Source: Sphingomonas kaistensis (lineage in GTDB: Bacteria; Pseudomonadota; Alphaproteobacteria; Sphingomonadales; Sphingomonadaceae). Taken from it: a stretch of 64,000 nucleotides of DNA. Shown here one piece after another: positions 8,874 to 19,956 of this stretch (the first letter of the stretch is position 1; every line of letters begins with the position of its first letter). The notes under the pieces were generated by a model. That model did no database searches and had not been told where the DNA came from. It saw nothing but the letters and a program-made list of their open reading frames with translations. A program made the position numbers and the translations under genes. The stretch spans positions 62,001 to 126,000 of the forward strand of contig NZ_JAATJC010000001.1 in NCBI RefSeq assembly GCF_011927725.1, in the 5' to 3' direction.

Positions 8874-10307
8874 TGCCTGACAAAGCGACGACCCTGATCC
8901 TGTTTGGCGCGACCGGTGATCTTGCCGCGCGCATGCTCCTCCCTTCCCTCTACGCGCTTCATCGCGACGGGCTGCTGCCCGTGGACCTCAAGATCGTCGC
9001 CACCTCGCGCTCGGCGCACGACGATGCGAGCTTCCGGGCCCACGCCCGTGCCGCGCTGGAAGCGCATGTGCCTGCCACCTTCATCGACGATGCGGCGATG
9101 GGGGCGTTCCTCGCCCTGCTGACCTATGTCACGCTCGATGCGACCGACGCGGCGGGCTACCAGCGGCTTGCCGCGGCGGTGCCGGCGGGCGGCGAGACGG
9201 CCATCTTCCTGTCGACCGCCCCGTCCCTCTTCAAGCCGACCATCGACAATCTCGAGGCGGTGGGCCTTGCCGGCCCGCATGTCCGCCTCGCGCTCGAGAA
9301 GCCGCTCGGGAGCGACCTCGCCTCGAGCCGCTCGATCAACGATGCCGTTGCCGCAGCCTTCCCCGAGGAGCGGACGTTCCGGATCGACCATTACCTCGGC
9401 AAGGAAACCGTCCAGAACCTCCTCGCCCTGCGCTTCGCCAACCTGTTGTTCGAACCGGTGTGGAGCAGTGCGCATATCGACCACGTACAGATCACTGTCA
9501 GCGAGACGGTCGGGCTGGAAGGCCGGGCCGATTATTACGACGGGGCCGGCGCGCTGCGCGACATGGTCCAGAACCACATGCTGCAGCTGCTGGCGCTGGT
9601 GGCGATGGAGCCCCCCTCGCAGCTCGACGCGACCGCCGTACGCGACGAGAAGGTCAAGGTGCTGCGCTCGCTCCGGCCGATCCGCTCCGAGGACAGCGTC
9701 ACCGGCCAATACGGGGCCGGCGCGGTGGGCGGAAAACCGGTGCCCGCCTATGCCGAGGAACTGGGCGGAGCGAGCGGGACCGAGACCTTTGTCGCGCTGA
9801 AGGCGCATGTAGACAACTGGCGCTGGGCCGGCGTCCCCTTCTATCTCAGGACCGGCAAGCGGCTTCCCGATCGCCGGACCGAGATCGCCATCCAGTTTCG
9901 CGCGCTCCCGCACTCGATGTTCGCCTCGCGCGGGGCACGGGCCGCGCCCAATCGCCTGATCATCGCCATCCAGCCCGAAGAGAACATCACGCTGGAGCTG
10001 ATGGCCAAGCAGCCGGGGCTCGACCGCGGCGGCATCCGCCTGCGCGAGGTCGAGCTCGACATCGAGCAGGCCGACGCCTTCGCCGACGTCCGCCGCCGGA
10101 TCGCCTACGAACGGCTGCTGCTCGACCTGGTCGAGGGCGACCCCACCCTGTTCGTGCGCCGCGACGAGGTCGAGGCCCAGTGGCAGTGGATCGACGGGAT
10201 CCGCGCCGTCTGGGAGGGCGCCGGCACCAGCCCGCGGCCCTACGCCGCCGGCAATTGGGGCCCGTCCGCCGCGATCGCCCTGATCGAGCGCGACGGGAGA
10301 AGCTGGA

Positions 10308-10315
<8 letters not shown>
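8873..10315 (+). CDS. zwf: Glucose-6-phosphate 1-dehydrogenase
   Basis: This enzyme oxidises glucose 6-phosphate to 6-phosphogluconolactone, feeding the Entner-Doudoroff pathway. The N-terminal nucleotide-binding motif [17 protein letters not shown] and the active-site block RIDHYLGKE (170-178) identify it. I chose GTG at 8873, which forms a TAGTG overlap with the esterase stop and gives 480 residues beginning [16 protein letters not shown]. An upstream in-frame ATG at 8816 would add 19 residues inside the esterase gene and is less likely. It overlaps edd by 8 bases. Confidence 0.96.
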
Positions 10316-12121
<1,806 letters not shown>

Positions 12122-12125
<4 letters not shown>

Positions 12126-13093
12126 CCCGCCGCATCGTTTCCGCCGACATCGGCGGCACGCACGCCCGCTTCGCGCTTGCCACCATCGACGGCGACCGCG
12201 TGGTCGCGATGGACGAGCCGGTGACCCTGCGCACTGCCGACCACGGCAGCTTCCAGCTTGCGTGGGAGGAATTCGCCCGGATCGCCGGGGAGCCACTGCC
12301 CCCGTCCCTTGCGATCAGTTTCGCAGGGCCCGTCGGCGGCGAGCTGCTGAAGCTCACCAACAATCCGTGGGTGATCCGCCCCGCGCTGATCCCCGAGAAG
12401 CTTGGGGTCAGCGACTATGTGGTGGTGAACGACTTCGGTGCGGTGGCTTCTGCCGTCGCCGCGTTCGACGGCAGCGCCTACACCCACCTGTGCGGTCCCG
12501 ATGAGCCGCTTCCGGCCGAAGGCATGGTCACCATCCTTGGCCCCGGCACCGGGCTTGGCGTCGCCGGCCTGCTGCTCGGAAAGGGCGGCGCGCAGGTGAT
12601 CGAGACCGAAGGCGGACATATCGACTTCGCGCCTTTGGACGCGCTTGAGGACCGCATCCTTTCCGAGCTTCGCAAGAGCTTTCGCCGGGTGTCGGTCGAG
12701 CGGATCCTGTCGGGGCGCGGTCTGATGAACCTCTACGAAGCGCTAGCCAGCCTCGAGAACCGGCCCACTTCCATTCGCGAAGAGAAGGAACTGTGGGGCG
12801 CTGCGATGGCGGGCAGCGACAGCCTTGCTGCGGCTGCGCTCGACCGCTTTTGCCTGACGCTTGGCGCGGTTGCGGGCGACCTTGCGCTGGCGCAGGGCGC
12901 GGCGGCGGTAGCCATCGGCGGAGGCCTTGGATACCGCCTCAAGGACCACCTGCCCCGCTCTGGCTTTCGCGACCGGTTCATCGCAAAAGGTCGGTTCGAG
13001 CGACGGATGGACGCGCTGCCCGTCAAGCTCATCACCCACCCGCAACCGGGCCTGTTCGGCGCCGCCGCGGCCTTTGCGAGGAAATTCGCATGA
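12122..13093 (+). CDS. glk: Glucokinase
   Basis: This 323-residue ROK/Glk-type sugar kinase phosphorylates the glucose released by the upstream glycosidases. It begins [20 protein letters not shown], with the DIGGT phosphate-binding motif at residues 9-13, and has a later GPGTGLG loop and an ETEGGHIDF segment typical of bacterial glucokinase. ATG overlaps the edd stop (ATGA). The frame is open far upstream through edd, but that extension is only the Arg-rich shadow of edd. Confidence 0.95.
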
Positions 13094-13701
13094 CCCTCGA
13101 AGAGGTGATGTACGCCGCACCGGTCATCCCCGTCCTGGTGCTCGACGGCGAACATGATCCGGTCGCGCTGGCCGAAACCCTGGTCGAGGCGGGCCTTCCG
13201 GTGCTCGAAGTCACCTTGCGGACCCCGCAGGCGCTGGGCGCGATCCGCGCGATGGCGGGGGTCAAGGGCGCGATCGTCGGGGCCGGCACGGTACTCAACG
13301 AGTGGCAATTGTTCGAAGCGCGCGAGGCCGGCGCCCGCTTCATCGTCGCGCCGGGCCTGACCAAGGGACTGACCCGCGCCGTCGCCTCGACCGGGCTCGC
13401 CTATCTTCCCGGAGTCGCCACCGCCGGCGACATCATGCGCGGGCTCGACCTTGGCCTGACCCGCTTCAAGTTCTTCCCGGCCGAGGCGTCGGGCGGACTT
13501 CCGGCGCTGCGCGCGCTTGCGGCGCCGTTCGGCCAGGTTCGCTTCTGCCCCACCGGCGGGATCACCGAAGCGACTGCGCCCGACTGGCTGGCCGAGCCGG
13601 CGGTCACCTGCATCGGGGGCAGCTGGATGGTGAAAAAGGGCATGAGCCTGGCCGCCATCGGGGAGAGCGCGGCCCGCGCCGCTTCCTTCGCCCGGGGCTG
13701 A
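13090..13701 (+). CDS. eda: KDPG aldolase (2-dehydro-3-deoxy-phosphogluconate aldolase)
   Basis: This 203-residue class I aldolase splits KDPG into pyruvate and glyceraldehyde 3-phosphate, completing the Entner-Doudoroff route. LEVTLRT holds Glu40 and GLTRFKFFPAE holds Schiff-base Lys127, matching Glu45 and Lys133 of the E. coli enzyme. ATG overlaps the glk stop (ATGA). It is the last gene of the glucan-to-pyruvate block. Confidence 0.96.
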   Translation: MTLEEVMYAAPVIPVLVLDGEHDPVALAETLVEAGLPVLEVTLRTPQALGAIRAMAGVKGAIVGAGTVLNEWQLFEAREAGARFIVAPGLTKGLTRAVASTGLAYLPGVATAGDIMRGLDLGLTRFKFFPAEASGGLPALRALAAPFGQVRFCPTGGITEATAPDWLAEPAVTCIGGSWMVKKGMSLAAIGESAARAASFARG

Positions 13702-13776
13702 CGCCACCCGCCGTTCGACACGCTTTTCCAGCCCCTGCCCCTTGAGCGGACCAACGCCCTATGCTGAAAGGCGGGG

Positions 13777-16700
13777 GTGAACCGCTCATGGTCGTTCGCC
13801 ATCGACCGGGGTGGCACCTTCACCGACGTCATCGCCACCAGTTCGGATGGCCGGCAGCGCATACTCAAGCTGCTGTCCGAGCGGCCCGACCGCTATGACG
13901 ATGCCGCGCTGGAAGCGATCCGCCAAGTGCTGGGCGAGGAAGGCGGAACCCTCGCTTCCGTGCGGATGGGCACCACCGTCGCCACCAATGCCCTGCTGGA
14001 GCGCAAGGGCGAGCGCACCGCGCTGGTGACGACCAGCGGCTTTGCCGACGTGCTGCGGATCGGGACGCAGGCGCGGCCGGAGATCTTCGCCCGCCATATC
14101 GTCCTGCCCACCATGCTCTATTCGGCCGTCGCCGAGGTGCCGGAGCGGGTAGCGGCGGATGGCGAGGTGCTGGTCCCGCTGGACGAGCCCAAGGCGCAGA
14201 CGGCGCTGCAGGCCTTGCGCGAGCAGGGCTTCGACAGCCTTGCGATCATCCTGATGCACGGCTGGGCGTATCCGGCGCACGAGCATCGGCTGGCCGAACT
14301 GGCCCGCGCGATGGGCTTTGCGCAGGTATCGGCCAGCCGTGAGGTCGCCCCGCTGATCAAGTTCGTCAGCCGCGGCGACACGACGGTAGCCGACGCCTAT
14401 TTGTCGCCGGTGCTGCGCCGCTATGTCGACCGGGTCGCGGCCGGGCTGGGCGACGGGGCGGAACTGAGCTTCATGCAGTCGAACGGCGGACTGGCGGCGG
14501 CGACCGCCTTTCGCGGCAAGGATGCGATCCTGTCCGGCCCGGCCGGCGGGGTGGTCGGCATGGTGGCGGCCGGCGCGGCCCATGGCGAGGAGCGGCTGAT
14601 CGGCTTCGACATGGGGGGGACCTCCACCGACGTGTCGCATTATGCCGGGCAACTCGAACTGGCGGAGGAAAGCCTGGTCGCGGGCGTGCGGGTCCGTGCG
14701 CCGATGATGCAGATCCACACGGTGGCGGCGGGCGGCGGGTCGGTCTGCCGCTTCGACGGCATGCGCTTCCGGGTCGGCCCGGAGAGCGCCGGGGCGCAGC
14801 CGGGCCCGGCCTGCTACCGCGCGGGCGGGCCGCTCACGGTGACCGACTGCAACCTGGTGCTGGGCCGGATCGTGCCCGAGCTGTTCCCGGCGGTGTTCGG
14901 GCCGAACGGCGACCAGCCGCTCGACCGCGCGGCCGCCCTTGCCCGCGTCGAGGACGTCGCGAGCGCGGTGCAGGCCGCCACCGGCAAGCACCTCACGACG
15001 GTGGAGATCGCCGAGGGGTTCCTCGCCATCGCCAACGAGAACATGGTTGCCGCCATCCGCAAGATCTCGGTCGCGCGCGGGCATGACGTCGGCCGCTACA
15101 CCCTTGCCTGCTTCGGCGGAGCGGGTGGGCAGCACGCCTGCGCCGTTGCCGACCGGCTGGGGATGGAGCGCATCCTGATCCACCCGCTGGCCGGGGTGCT
15201 GTCGGCGTTCGGCATCGGCCTTGCCGAGCGCAAGGTCATCCGCGAGCGCAGCTGGCGCCAACCGCTCGGCACGAGCCATGCCGAGGCCCTCGGCGCACTG
15301 ACCGGCGAGGCGCGGGAGGCGCTGGAGGCCCAGGCCGTCGCGCCGGACAGCATCAGGATCGCCGAACGGGCGCGGCTTCGGCTGGAAGGCAGCGATACGT
15401 CGATCGAGTTGCCCGTTGCCGGGCAGGAGGCGCTGGCCGCGGACTTCCATGCCGTGCATCGGCAACGGTTCGGCTACACCGACGAGGGCTCGCCGGTCAT
15501 TGTCGAAGCCTTGGTCGCGGAAGCGGTCGGCGGGTCGGGGCTGCCGACGGCGCTGGCGCATCCCGCGGGCCCCGGGGCGGAAGCCACGCGTCACGGCGAC
15601 TGGTCCTGCTACCAGCGCGATGCCTTGTCGGAAGCGCAGCAGGTCGCCGGCCCCGCACTGATCCTCGATGCGTCCTCGACCACGGTGGTCGAACCCGGCT
15701 GGGTCGCCGAACGCGCGCACGACGGGACGTTGCTGCTGTCGCGCACGCAGCCGTTGCAGGCCCGCCGCACGATCGGCAGCGAAGTCGATCCGGTCCGGCT
15801 GGAGATCTTCAACAACCTGTTCATGGCGGTGGCCGAGGAGATGGGCGTCGCGCTGCAGGCGACCGCCACCTCGGTCAACATCAAGGAGAGGCTCGATTTC
15901 TCCTGCGCATTGTTCGACGCGCAAGGAGCGCTGATCGCCAACGCGCCGCATATCCCGGTGCACCTGGGGTCGATGGGCGAGAGCATCCGCACGATCATCG
16001 ACGCGCGCGGCGACCGCCGCGATGGGCGCGGCATCCGACGCGGCGACGCTTATCTTCTGAACGATCCCTATCGCGGCGGGACCCACTTGCCGGACATCAC
16101 GGTGATCATGCCGTTATTCCTCGACGAGGGCGAGGCGCCGACCGCCTTCGTCGCGGCCCGCGGGCACCATGCCGACGTCGGCGGGATCGCGCCCGGATCA
16201 ATGCCGCCGGAAAGCCGCTCGATCACCCAGGAAGGCGTGCTGATCGACAACGAACTGCTGGTCGACGAGGGCCGCTTGCGCGAGGCCGAGATGTTGGCGC
16301 TGCTCGGCAGCGGCGAATGGCCGGTTCGTCGCCCCGACCGCAACATGGCCGACCTCAAGGCCCAGCTCGCCGCCTGCAGCCGCGGGGCCGACATGCTGGG
16401 CCGGATCGCAGCCGATTATGGTGCGCAGGTGGTCACCGCCTACATGGGCCACGTCCTCGCCAATGCCGAGGAAAGCGTGCGGCGGATGCTGGGCAGCCTC
16501 GACGACGGCGCTTTCGCCTACGAGATGGACAATGGCGCGGTGGTGAAGGTCGCTATCCGGGTCGACCGCGCCGCGCGTTCGGCGGTGTTCGACTTCACCG
16601 GCACCAGCCCGCAGCGTCCCGACAATTTCAACGCACCGCGCGCCATCGCCCGCGCCGCCTCGCTTTATGTCGTGCGGACGCTGATGGACGACGACATCCC

Positions 16701-17331
16701 GTTGAACGACGGCTGCCTGCGGCCGGTGAGCCTGGTCCTGCCCGACAGGTCGATGCTGTCGCCCGAATATCCCGCCGCGGTGGTGGCGGGAAATGTCGAA
16801 ACCAGCCAGGTCGTCACCGATGCCCTGTTCGCCGCGACCGGGCGGCTGGCGCCGTCGCAGGGCACCATGAACAACTTCACCTTCGGCAACGCGCGCCACC
16901 AATATTACGAGACCATCGCCGGCGGGTCGGGTGCCGGCACCGACCATGACGGCACGGATGCGGTGCAGACCCACATGACGAACAGCCGGCTGACCGATCC
17001 CGAGATCTTGGAAACGCGGCTTCCGGTGCGCCTCGACCGCTTCGCCATCCGCCGCGGATCGGGCGGAGCAGGCGCGCACAAGGGCGGCGACGGGGTCGTG
17101 CGCGAGGTGACCTTCCTCGAACCGATGCGGGCCAACATCCTCGCCAACCGGCGCCGGATTGCGCCCCGGGGGCTGGCCGGCGGAAGCGATGCCCTGCCCG
17201 GCCGCAACTGGGTAGAGCGGGCGGACGGCACGGTCGAGGAGCTGACCGCGACCGGCAAGGCCGACATGCAGCCCGGCGACCGCTTCATCATCGAGACGCC
17301 CGGCGGCGGCGGGTTTGGAGAATGCCCATGA
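13777..17331 (+). CDS. 5-oxoprolinase (ATP-hydrolysing), HyuA-HyuB fusion
   Basis: This 1184-residue protein fuses a hydantoinase A-like half (about 1-690, with RGGTFTDV at 11-18) and a hydantoinase B-like half (about 700-1180, with DPYRGGTHLPD and the C-terminal TPGGGGFG). This is the OPLAH-type architecture that opens 5-oxoproline to glutamate using ATP. The length fits the family (about 1200-1290). Translation starts at GTG after an AAAGGCGGGG purine stretch. N-methylhydantoinase or acetone-carboxylase-like activity is an alternative for such proteins, but the DUF969/DUF979 genes coupled behind it favour 5-oxoproline. Confidence 0.88.
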   Translation: MNRSWSFAIDRGGTFTDVIATSSDGRQRILKLLSERPDRYDDAALEAIRQVLGEEGGTLASVRMGTTVATNALLERKGERTALVTTSGFADVLRIGTQARPEIFARHIVLPTMLYSAVAEVPERVAADGEVLVPLDEPKAQTALQALREQGFDSLAIILMHGWAYPAHEHRLAELARAMGFAQVSASREVAPLIKFVSRGDTTVADAYLSPVLRRYVDRVAAGLGDGAELSFMQSNGGLAAATAFRGKDAILSGPAGGVVGMVAAGAAHGEERLIGFDMGGTSTDVSHYAGQLELAEESLVAGVRVRAPMMQIHTVAAGGGSVCRFDGMRFRVGPESAGAQPGPACYRAGGPLTVTDCNLVLGRIVPELFPAVFGPNGDQPLDRAAALARVEDVASAVQAATGKHLTTVEIAEGFLAIANENMVAAIRKISVARGHDVGRYTLACFGGAGGQHACAVADRLGMERILIHPLAGVLSAFGIGLAERKVIRERSWRQPLGTSHAEALGALTGEAREALEAQAVAPDSIRIAERARLRLEGSDTSIELPVAGQEALAADFHAVHRQRFGYTDEGSPVIVEALVAEAVGGSGLPTALAHPAGPGAEATRHGDWSCYQRDALSEAQQVAGPALILDASSTTVVEPGWVAERAHDGTLLLSRTQPLQARRTIGSEVDPVRLEIFNNLFMAVAEEMGVALQATATSVNIKERLDFSCALFDAQGALIANAPHIPVHLGSMGESIRTIIDARGDRRDGRGIRRGDAYLLNDPYRGGTHLPDITVIMPLFLDEGEAPTAFVAARGHHADVGGIAPGSMPPESRSITQEGVLIDNELLVDEGRLREAEMLALLGSGEWPVRRPDRNMADLKAQLAACSRGADMLGRIAADYGAQVVTAYMGHVLANAEESVRRMLGSLDDGAFAYEMDNGAVVKVAIRVDRAARSAVFDFTGTSPQRPDNFNAPRAIARAASLYVVRTLMDDDIPLNDGCLRPVSLVLPDRSMLSPEYPAAVVAGNVETSQVVTDALFAATGRLAPSQGTMNNFTFGNARHQYYETIAGGSGAGTDHDGTDAVQTHMTNSRLTDPEILETRLPVRLDRFAIRRGSGGAGAHKGGDGVVREVTFLEPMRANILANRRRIAPRGLAGGSDALPGRNWVERADGTVEELTATGKADMQPGDRFIIETPGGGGFGECP

Positions 17332-17999
17332 ACTATTGGCCCCTGCTCGGCATCCTGCTGGTGGTTGCCGGCTTCGCGCTGCGCCTGAACCCGATGCTGG
17401 TGGTGACGGTGGCGGCTCTGGCGACCGGGCTGCTGGCGGGACTCGACCCGCTGGAAGTCGTCGCCACCTTCGGCAAGGCATTCAACGACAACCGGATCAT
17501 CGCCATCGTCTGGATCGTGCTGCCGGTGATCGGGATGCTGGAGCGGTTCGGGTTGCAGCAGCGCGCCGCGACCCTGATCCGGTCGATGCAAAAGGCGACT
17601 ACCGGCAAACTCCTCCTGCTGTACCTCGGCTATCGCCAGATTACCGCCGCCATCGGCCTCCATTCGACCGCCGGCCAGGCCCAGACCGTCCGGCCGCTGG
17701 TCGCGCCGATGGCGCTTGCCGCTGCCGAGAAGGAGCATGGCGAGCTGGACGAGAAGACCGCCGAGGAAGTGAAGGCGATGTCGGCGGCAACCGACAATGT
17801 CGGGCTGTTCTTCGGTGAGGACATCTTCTTCGCGATTGGCTCGATCGTCCTCATCCAGGCGACCCTTGCGACCTACGGCATCAATCTCGCACCGCTGCAG
17901 CTGGCGGTGTGGGCGATCCCGACCGCGATCCTCGCCTTCCTGATCCACGGGGCGCGGCTGATGCTGCTCGACCGGCGGCTGAGGAGGTCGGGCAAGTGA
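17328..17999 (+). CDS. DUF969 membrane protein, probable transporter subunit
   Basis: About 223 residues with several hydrophobic segments (for example the N-terminal WPLLGILLVVAGFALRL and the later IIAIVWIVLPVIGML) match the DUF969 family. I prefer the ATG at 17328: it gives an ATGA overlap with the 5-oxoprolinase stop and sits 7 bases after GGAG. The ATG at 17322 is only 1 base from that GGAG. DUF969 and DUF979 occur as pairs, often beside pyroglutamyl peptidase or 5-oxoprolinase genes, and are thought to form a permease. A role in 5-oxoproline uptake is inferred. Confidence 0.88.
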   Translation: MNYWPLLGILLVVAGFALRLNPMLVVTVAALATGLLAGLDPLEVVATFGKAFNDNRIIAIVWIVLPVIGMLERFGLQQRAATLIRSMQKATTGKLLLLYLGYRQITAAIGLHSTAGQAQTVRPLVAPMALAAAEKEHGELDEKTAEEVKAMSAATDNVGLFFGEDIFFAIGSIVLIQATLATYGINLAPLQLAVWAIPTAILAFLIHGARLMLLDRRLRRSGK

Positions 18000-18949
18000 T
18001 CACGCTGCAATGGCTCTACGTGCTGGCGGGCGCGATGTTCGCCGGCTTCGCCATCCTCAGCGCCGCCGACCGAACCAACGGCAAGCGCTTCGGTAATGCC
18101 GCCTTCTGGGGTTTGATGGCGCTGAGCCTGCTGGCCGGCGATCTCATCGGCGATCTTGGCAACGGATTGCTGGTGCTGGGGCTGGCGGCTCTCGCCGGGT
18201 TCGGCTTCGTCGGTCGCGGCAACCCGGCGACGACCAGCTTTGCCGAGCGCGAGGACTATTCGGCGAGGTTCGGAAACAGGCTGTTCCTGCCGGCGCTGAT
18301 CATCCCGGTGACGGCGCTGTTCGGCACGCTTCTCTACAATTATTCGCCGCTCGGGTCGTCGGGCCTGTTCGAAGCGAAGCGCGAGACGTACGTGCTGCTC
18401 GGCCTCGGCGTGCTGCTAGCACTGGTCACCATCTTCGTCTGGCTGCGGCCGCCGGCGCTTGCCCCGCTTCAGGAAGGGCGGCGGCTGATCGACTCCATCG
18501 GCTGGGCGGCGGTGCTGCCTCAGATGCTCGCGGCGCTTGGCGTATTGTTCGCGGCGGCGGGGGTGGGCGACATCATCGGCGGCCTGACGCGCTCGGTCAT
18601 CCCGGAAGGCAGCGTGTTCCTTACCGCGGCGGTGTTCGGGATCGGCATGGCGCTGTTCACCATGGTGATGGGCAATGCCTTTGCCGCCTTCCCGGTGATG
18701 GCGGCGGCGATCGGCGTGCCGCTGCTGATCCAGGATTATGGCGGCGATCCGGCGGTGATTGGAGCCGTCGGCATGCTGGCGGGTTTCTGCGGTACGCTGA
18801 TGACCCCGATGGCCGCCAACTTCAATCTCGTCCCCGCCGCCTTGCTCGAGCTCAAGGATCAATATGGGGTGATCAAGGCCCAGGTCGCGACGGCCCTGCC
18901 GCTGCTGCTGCTGAACATCGTGATCATCTTCGTGGCGGCGTTCCGATGA
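17996..18949 (+). CDS. DUF979 membrane protein, probable transporter partner
   Basis: This 317-residue polytopic membrane protein is of the DUF979 family, with about eight to nine hydrophobic helices and a conserved-looking GFCGTLMTPMAANFNLVPAALL stretch near the C-terminus. GTG at 17996 overlaps the DUF969 stop (GTGA) and has GAGGAG 9 bases upstream. The open frame continues to 17909, but that part is Arg/Asp-rich shadow. It is coupled to DUF969 and to DUF2891 (ATGA), so the three proteins are made together. Confidence 0.88.
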   Translation: MITLQWLYVLAGAMFAGFAILSAADRTNGKRFGNAAFWGLMALSLLAGDLIGDLGNGLLVLGLAALAGFGFVGRGNPATTSFAEREDYSARFGNRLFLPALIIPVTALFGTLLYNYSPLGSSGLFEAKRETYVLLGLGVLLALVTIFVWLRPPALAPLQEGRRLIDSIGWAAVLPQMLAALGVLFAAAGVGDIIGGLTRSVIPEGSVFLTAAVFGIGMALFTMVMGNAFAAFPVMAAAIGVPLLIQDYGGDPAVIGAVGMLAGFCGTLMTPMAANFNLVPAALLELKDQYGVIKAQVATALPLLLLNIVIIFVAAFR

Positions 18950-19956
18950 GCGGGCCGAGCCGGGAGATGGCGGCGCGGTTCGCGGGCATCGCGCTCGGCC
19001 ACGTCGGGCAGGAATATCCGCACAAGCTCGACCACGTGCTGCTCAACGACGGCGATGCGGTGCCGCCGCGGGTGCTGCATCCGGTCTTCTTCGGCAGCTT
19101 CGACTGGCACAGTTGCGTCCACGGCTGGTGGACGCTGCTAACCATCCGCCGCTTGTTTCCCGACCTGCCCGAGGCCGAGCGAATCACGATCCTCGCCGAC
19201 GACAGCTTCACCGCGGACAAGCTCGCCGCCGAACTCGCTTATCTCTACCGACCGCAGTCGGGCGGGTTCGAGCGGCCTTATGGCTGGGCCTGGATGCTGG
19301 CGCTGCACGCCGAGGCCGAGCGGCACGAGGATCGCTCCTGGGGTAAGCGCCTCGAACCGCTCTCGCGGGCCTTTGCCGAGCGGCTTCGCGCATATCTCGA
19401 CAGGTTGACCTATCCGATCACGGTCGGGAGCCATTTCAACACGTCCTTCGCGCTGACCCTGGCGTATGACTGGGCGCAGACCCACGATCCCGAATTGATC
19501 GCGGTGATCAGCGCCTGGGCCGAGCGCTGCTTCGCCGGCGAGCGCGACTATCGCGGGTGGGAGCCGGGCGGCGACGAGTTCCTGTCCCCCGCCTTGAGCG
19601 TCGCCCTGTTAATGTCGCGGATCAGGGACCGGGCGGCGTTCGCCCCTTGGTTCGAGGGCTTCCTGCTCGACAACCAGGCCCTTCAGGCGCGCTTCCAGCC
19701 CGCCTTCGTGTCGGACCGCAGCGACGGCAAGACCGCCCATCTTGACGGCCTCAACCTCAGCCGCGCCTGGGCGCTGCGCTCGATCCGGCAGCGCCTCGCG
19801 CCGCATTCGGCGGAGCCCCTGCTGGCAAGCCTGGCCGACGCGAATTTCGCCGCCGCCTTGCCCCATCTGAGCGGCGATTATGCCGGCGAGCATTGGCTGG
19901 CGAGCTTCGCCCTGCTCGCGGTGCTTGCGCACGAAGCGCCTAGCGCACCCGCTTGA
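18946..19956 (+). CDS. DUF2891 family protein
   Basis: This 336-residue soluble protein of the DUF2891 family has no established biochemical function. It is rich in Trp and His, with conserved-looking motifs HPVFFGSFDWHSCVHGWW (residues 45-62), RPYGWAWML and SHFNTSFAL. The alternating helix pattern resembles alpha/alpha-barrel sugar or acid-processing proteins, but I cannot assign a reaction. ATG overlaps the DUF979 stop. The 3' end overlaps the convergent histidine kinase gene by 17 bases. Its conserved place behind a 5-oxoproline locus suggests a role in that catabolism. Confidence 0.85.
   Translation: MSGPSREMAARFAGIALGHVGQEYPHKLDHVLLNDGDAVPPRVLHPVFFGSFDWHSCVHGWWTLLTIRRLFPDLPEAERITILADDSFTADKLAAELAYLYRPQSGGFERPYGWAWMLALHAEAERHEDRSWGKRLEPLSRAFAERLRAYLDRLTYPITVGSHFNTSFALTLAYDWAQTHDPELIAVISAWAERCFAGERDYRGWEPGGDEFLSPALSVALLMSRIRDRAAFAPWFEGFLLDNQALQARFQPAFVSDRSDGKTAHLDGLNLSRAWALRSIRQRLAPHSAEPLLASLADANFAAALPHLSGDYAGEHWLASFALLAVLAHEAPSAPA

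Noticed and set aside
13786..16086. 766-codon open frame on the minus strand
   Set aside because: It lies exactly antisense to 5-oxoprolinase, has Arg/Gly/His-rich composition and no family motifs. Such frames arise from the high third-position GC of the real gene.
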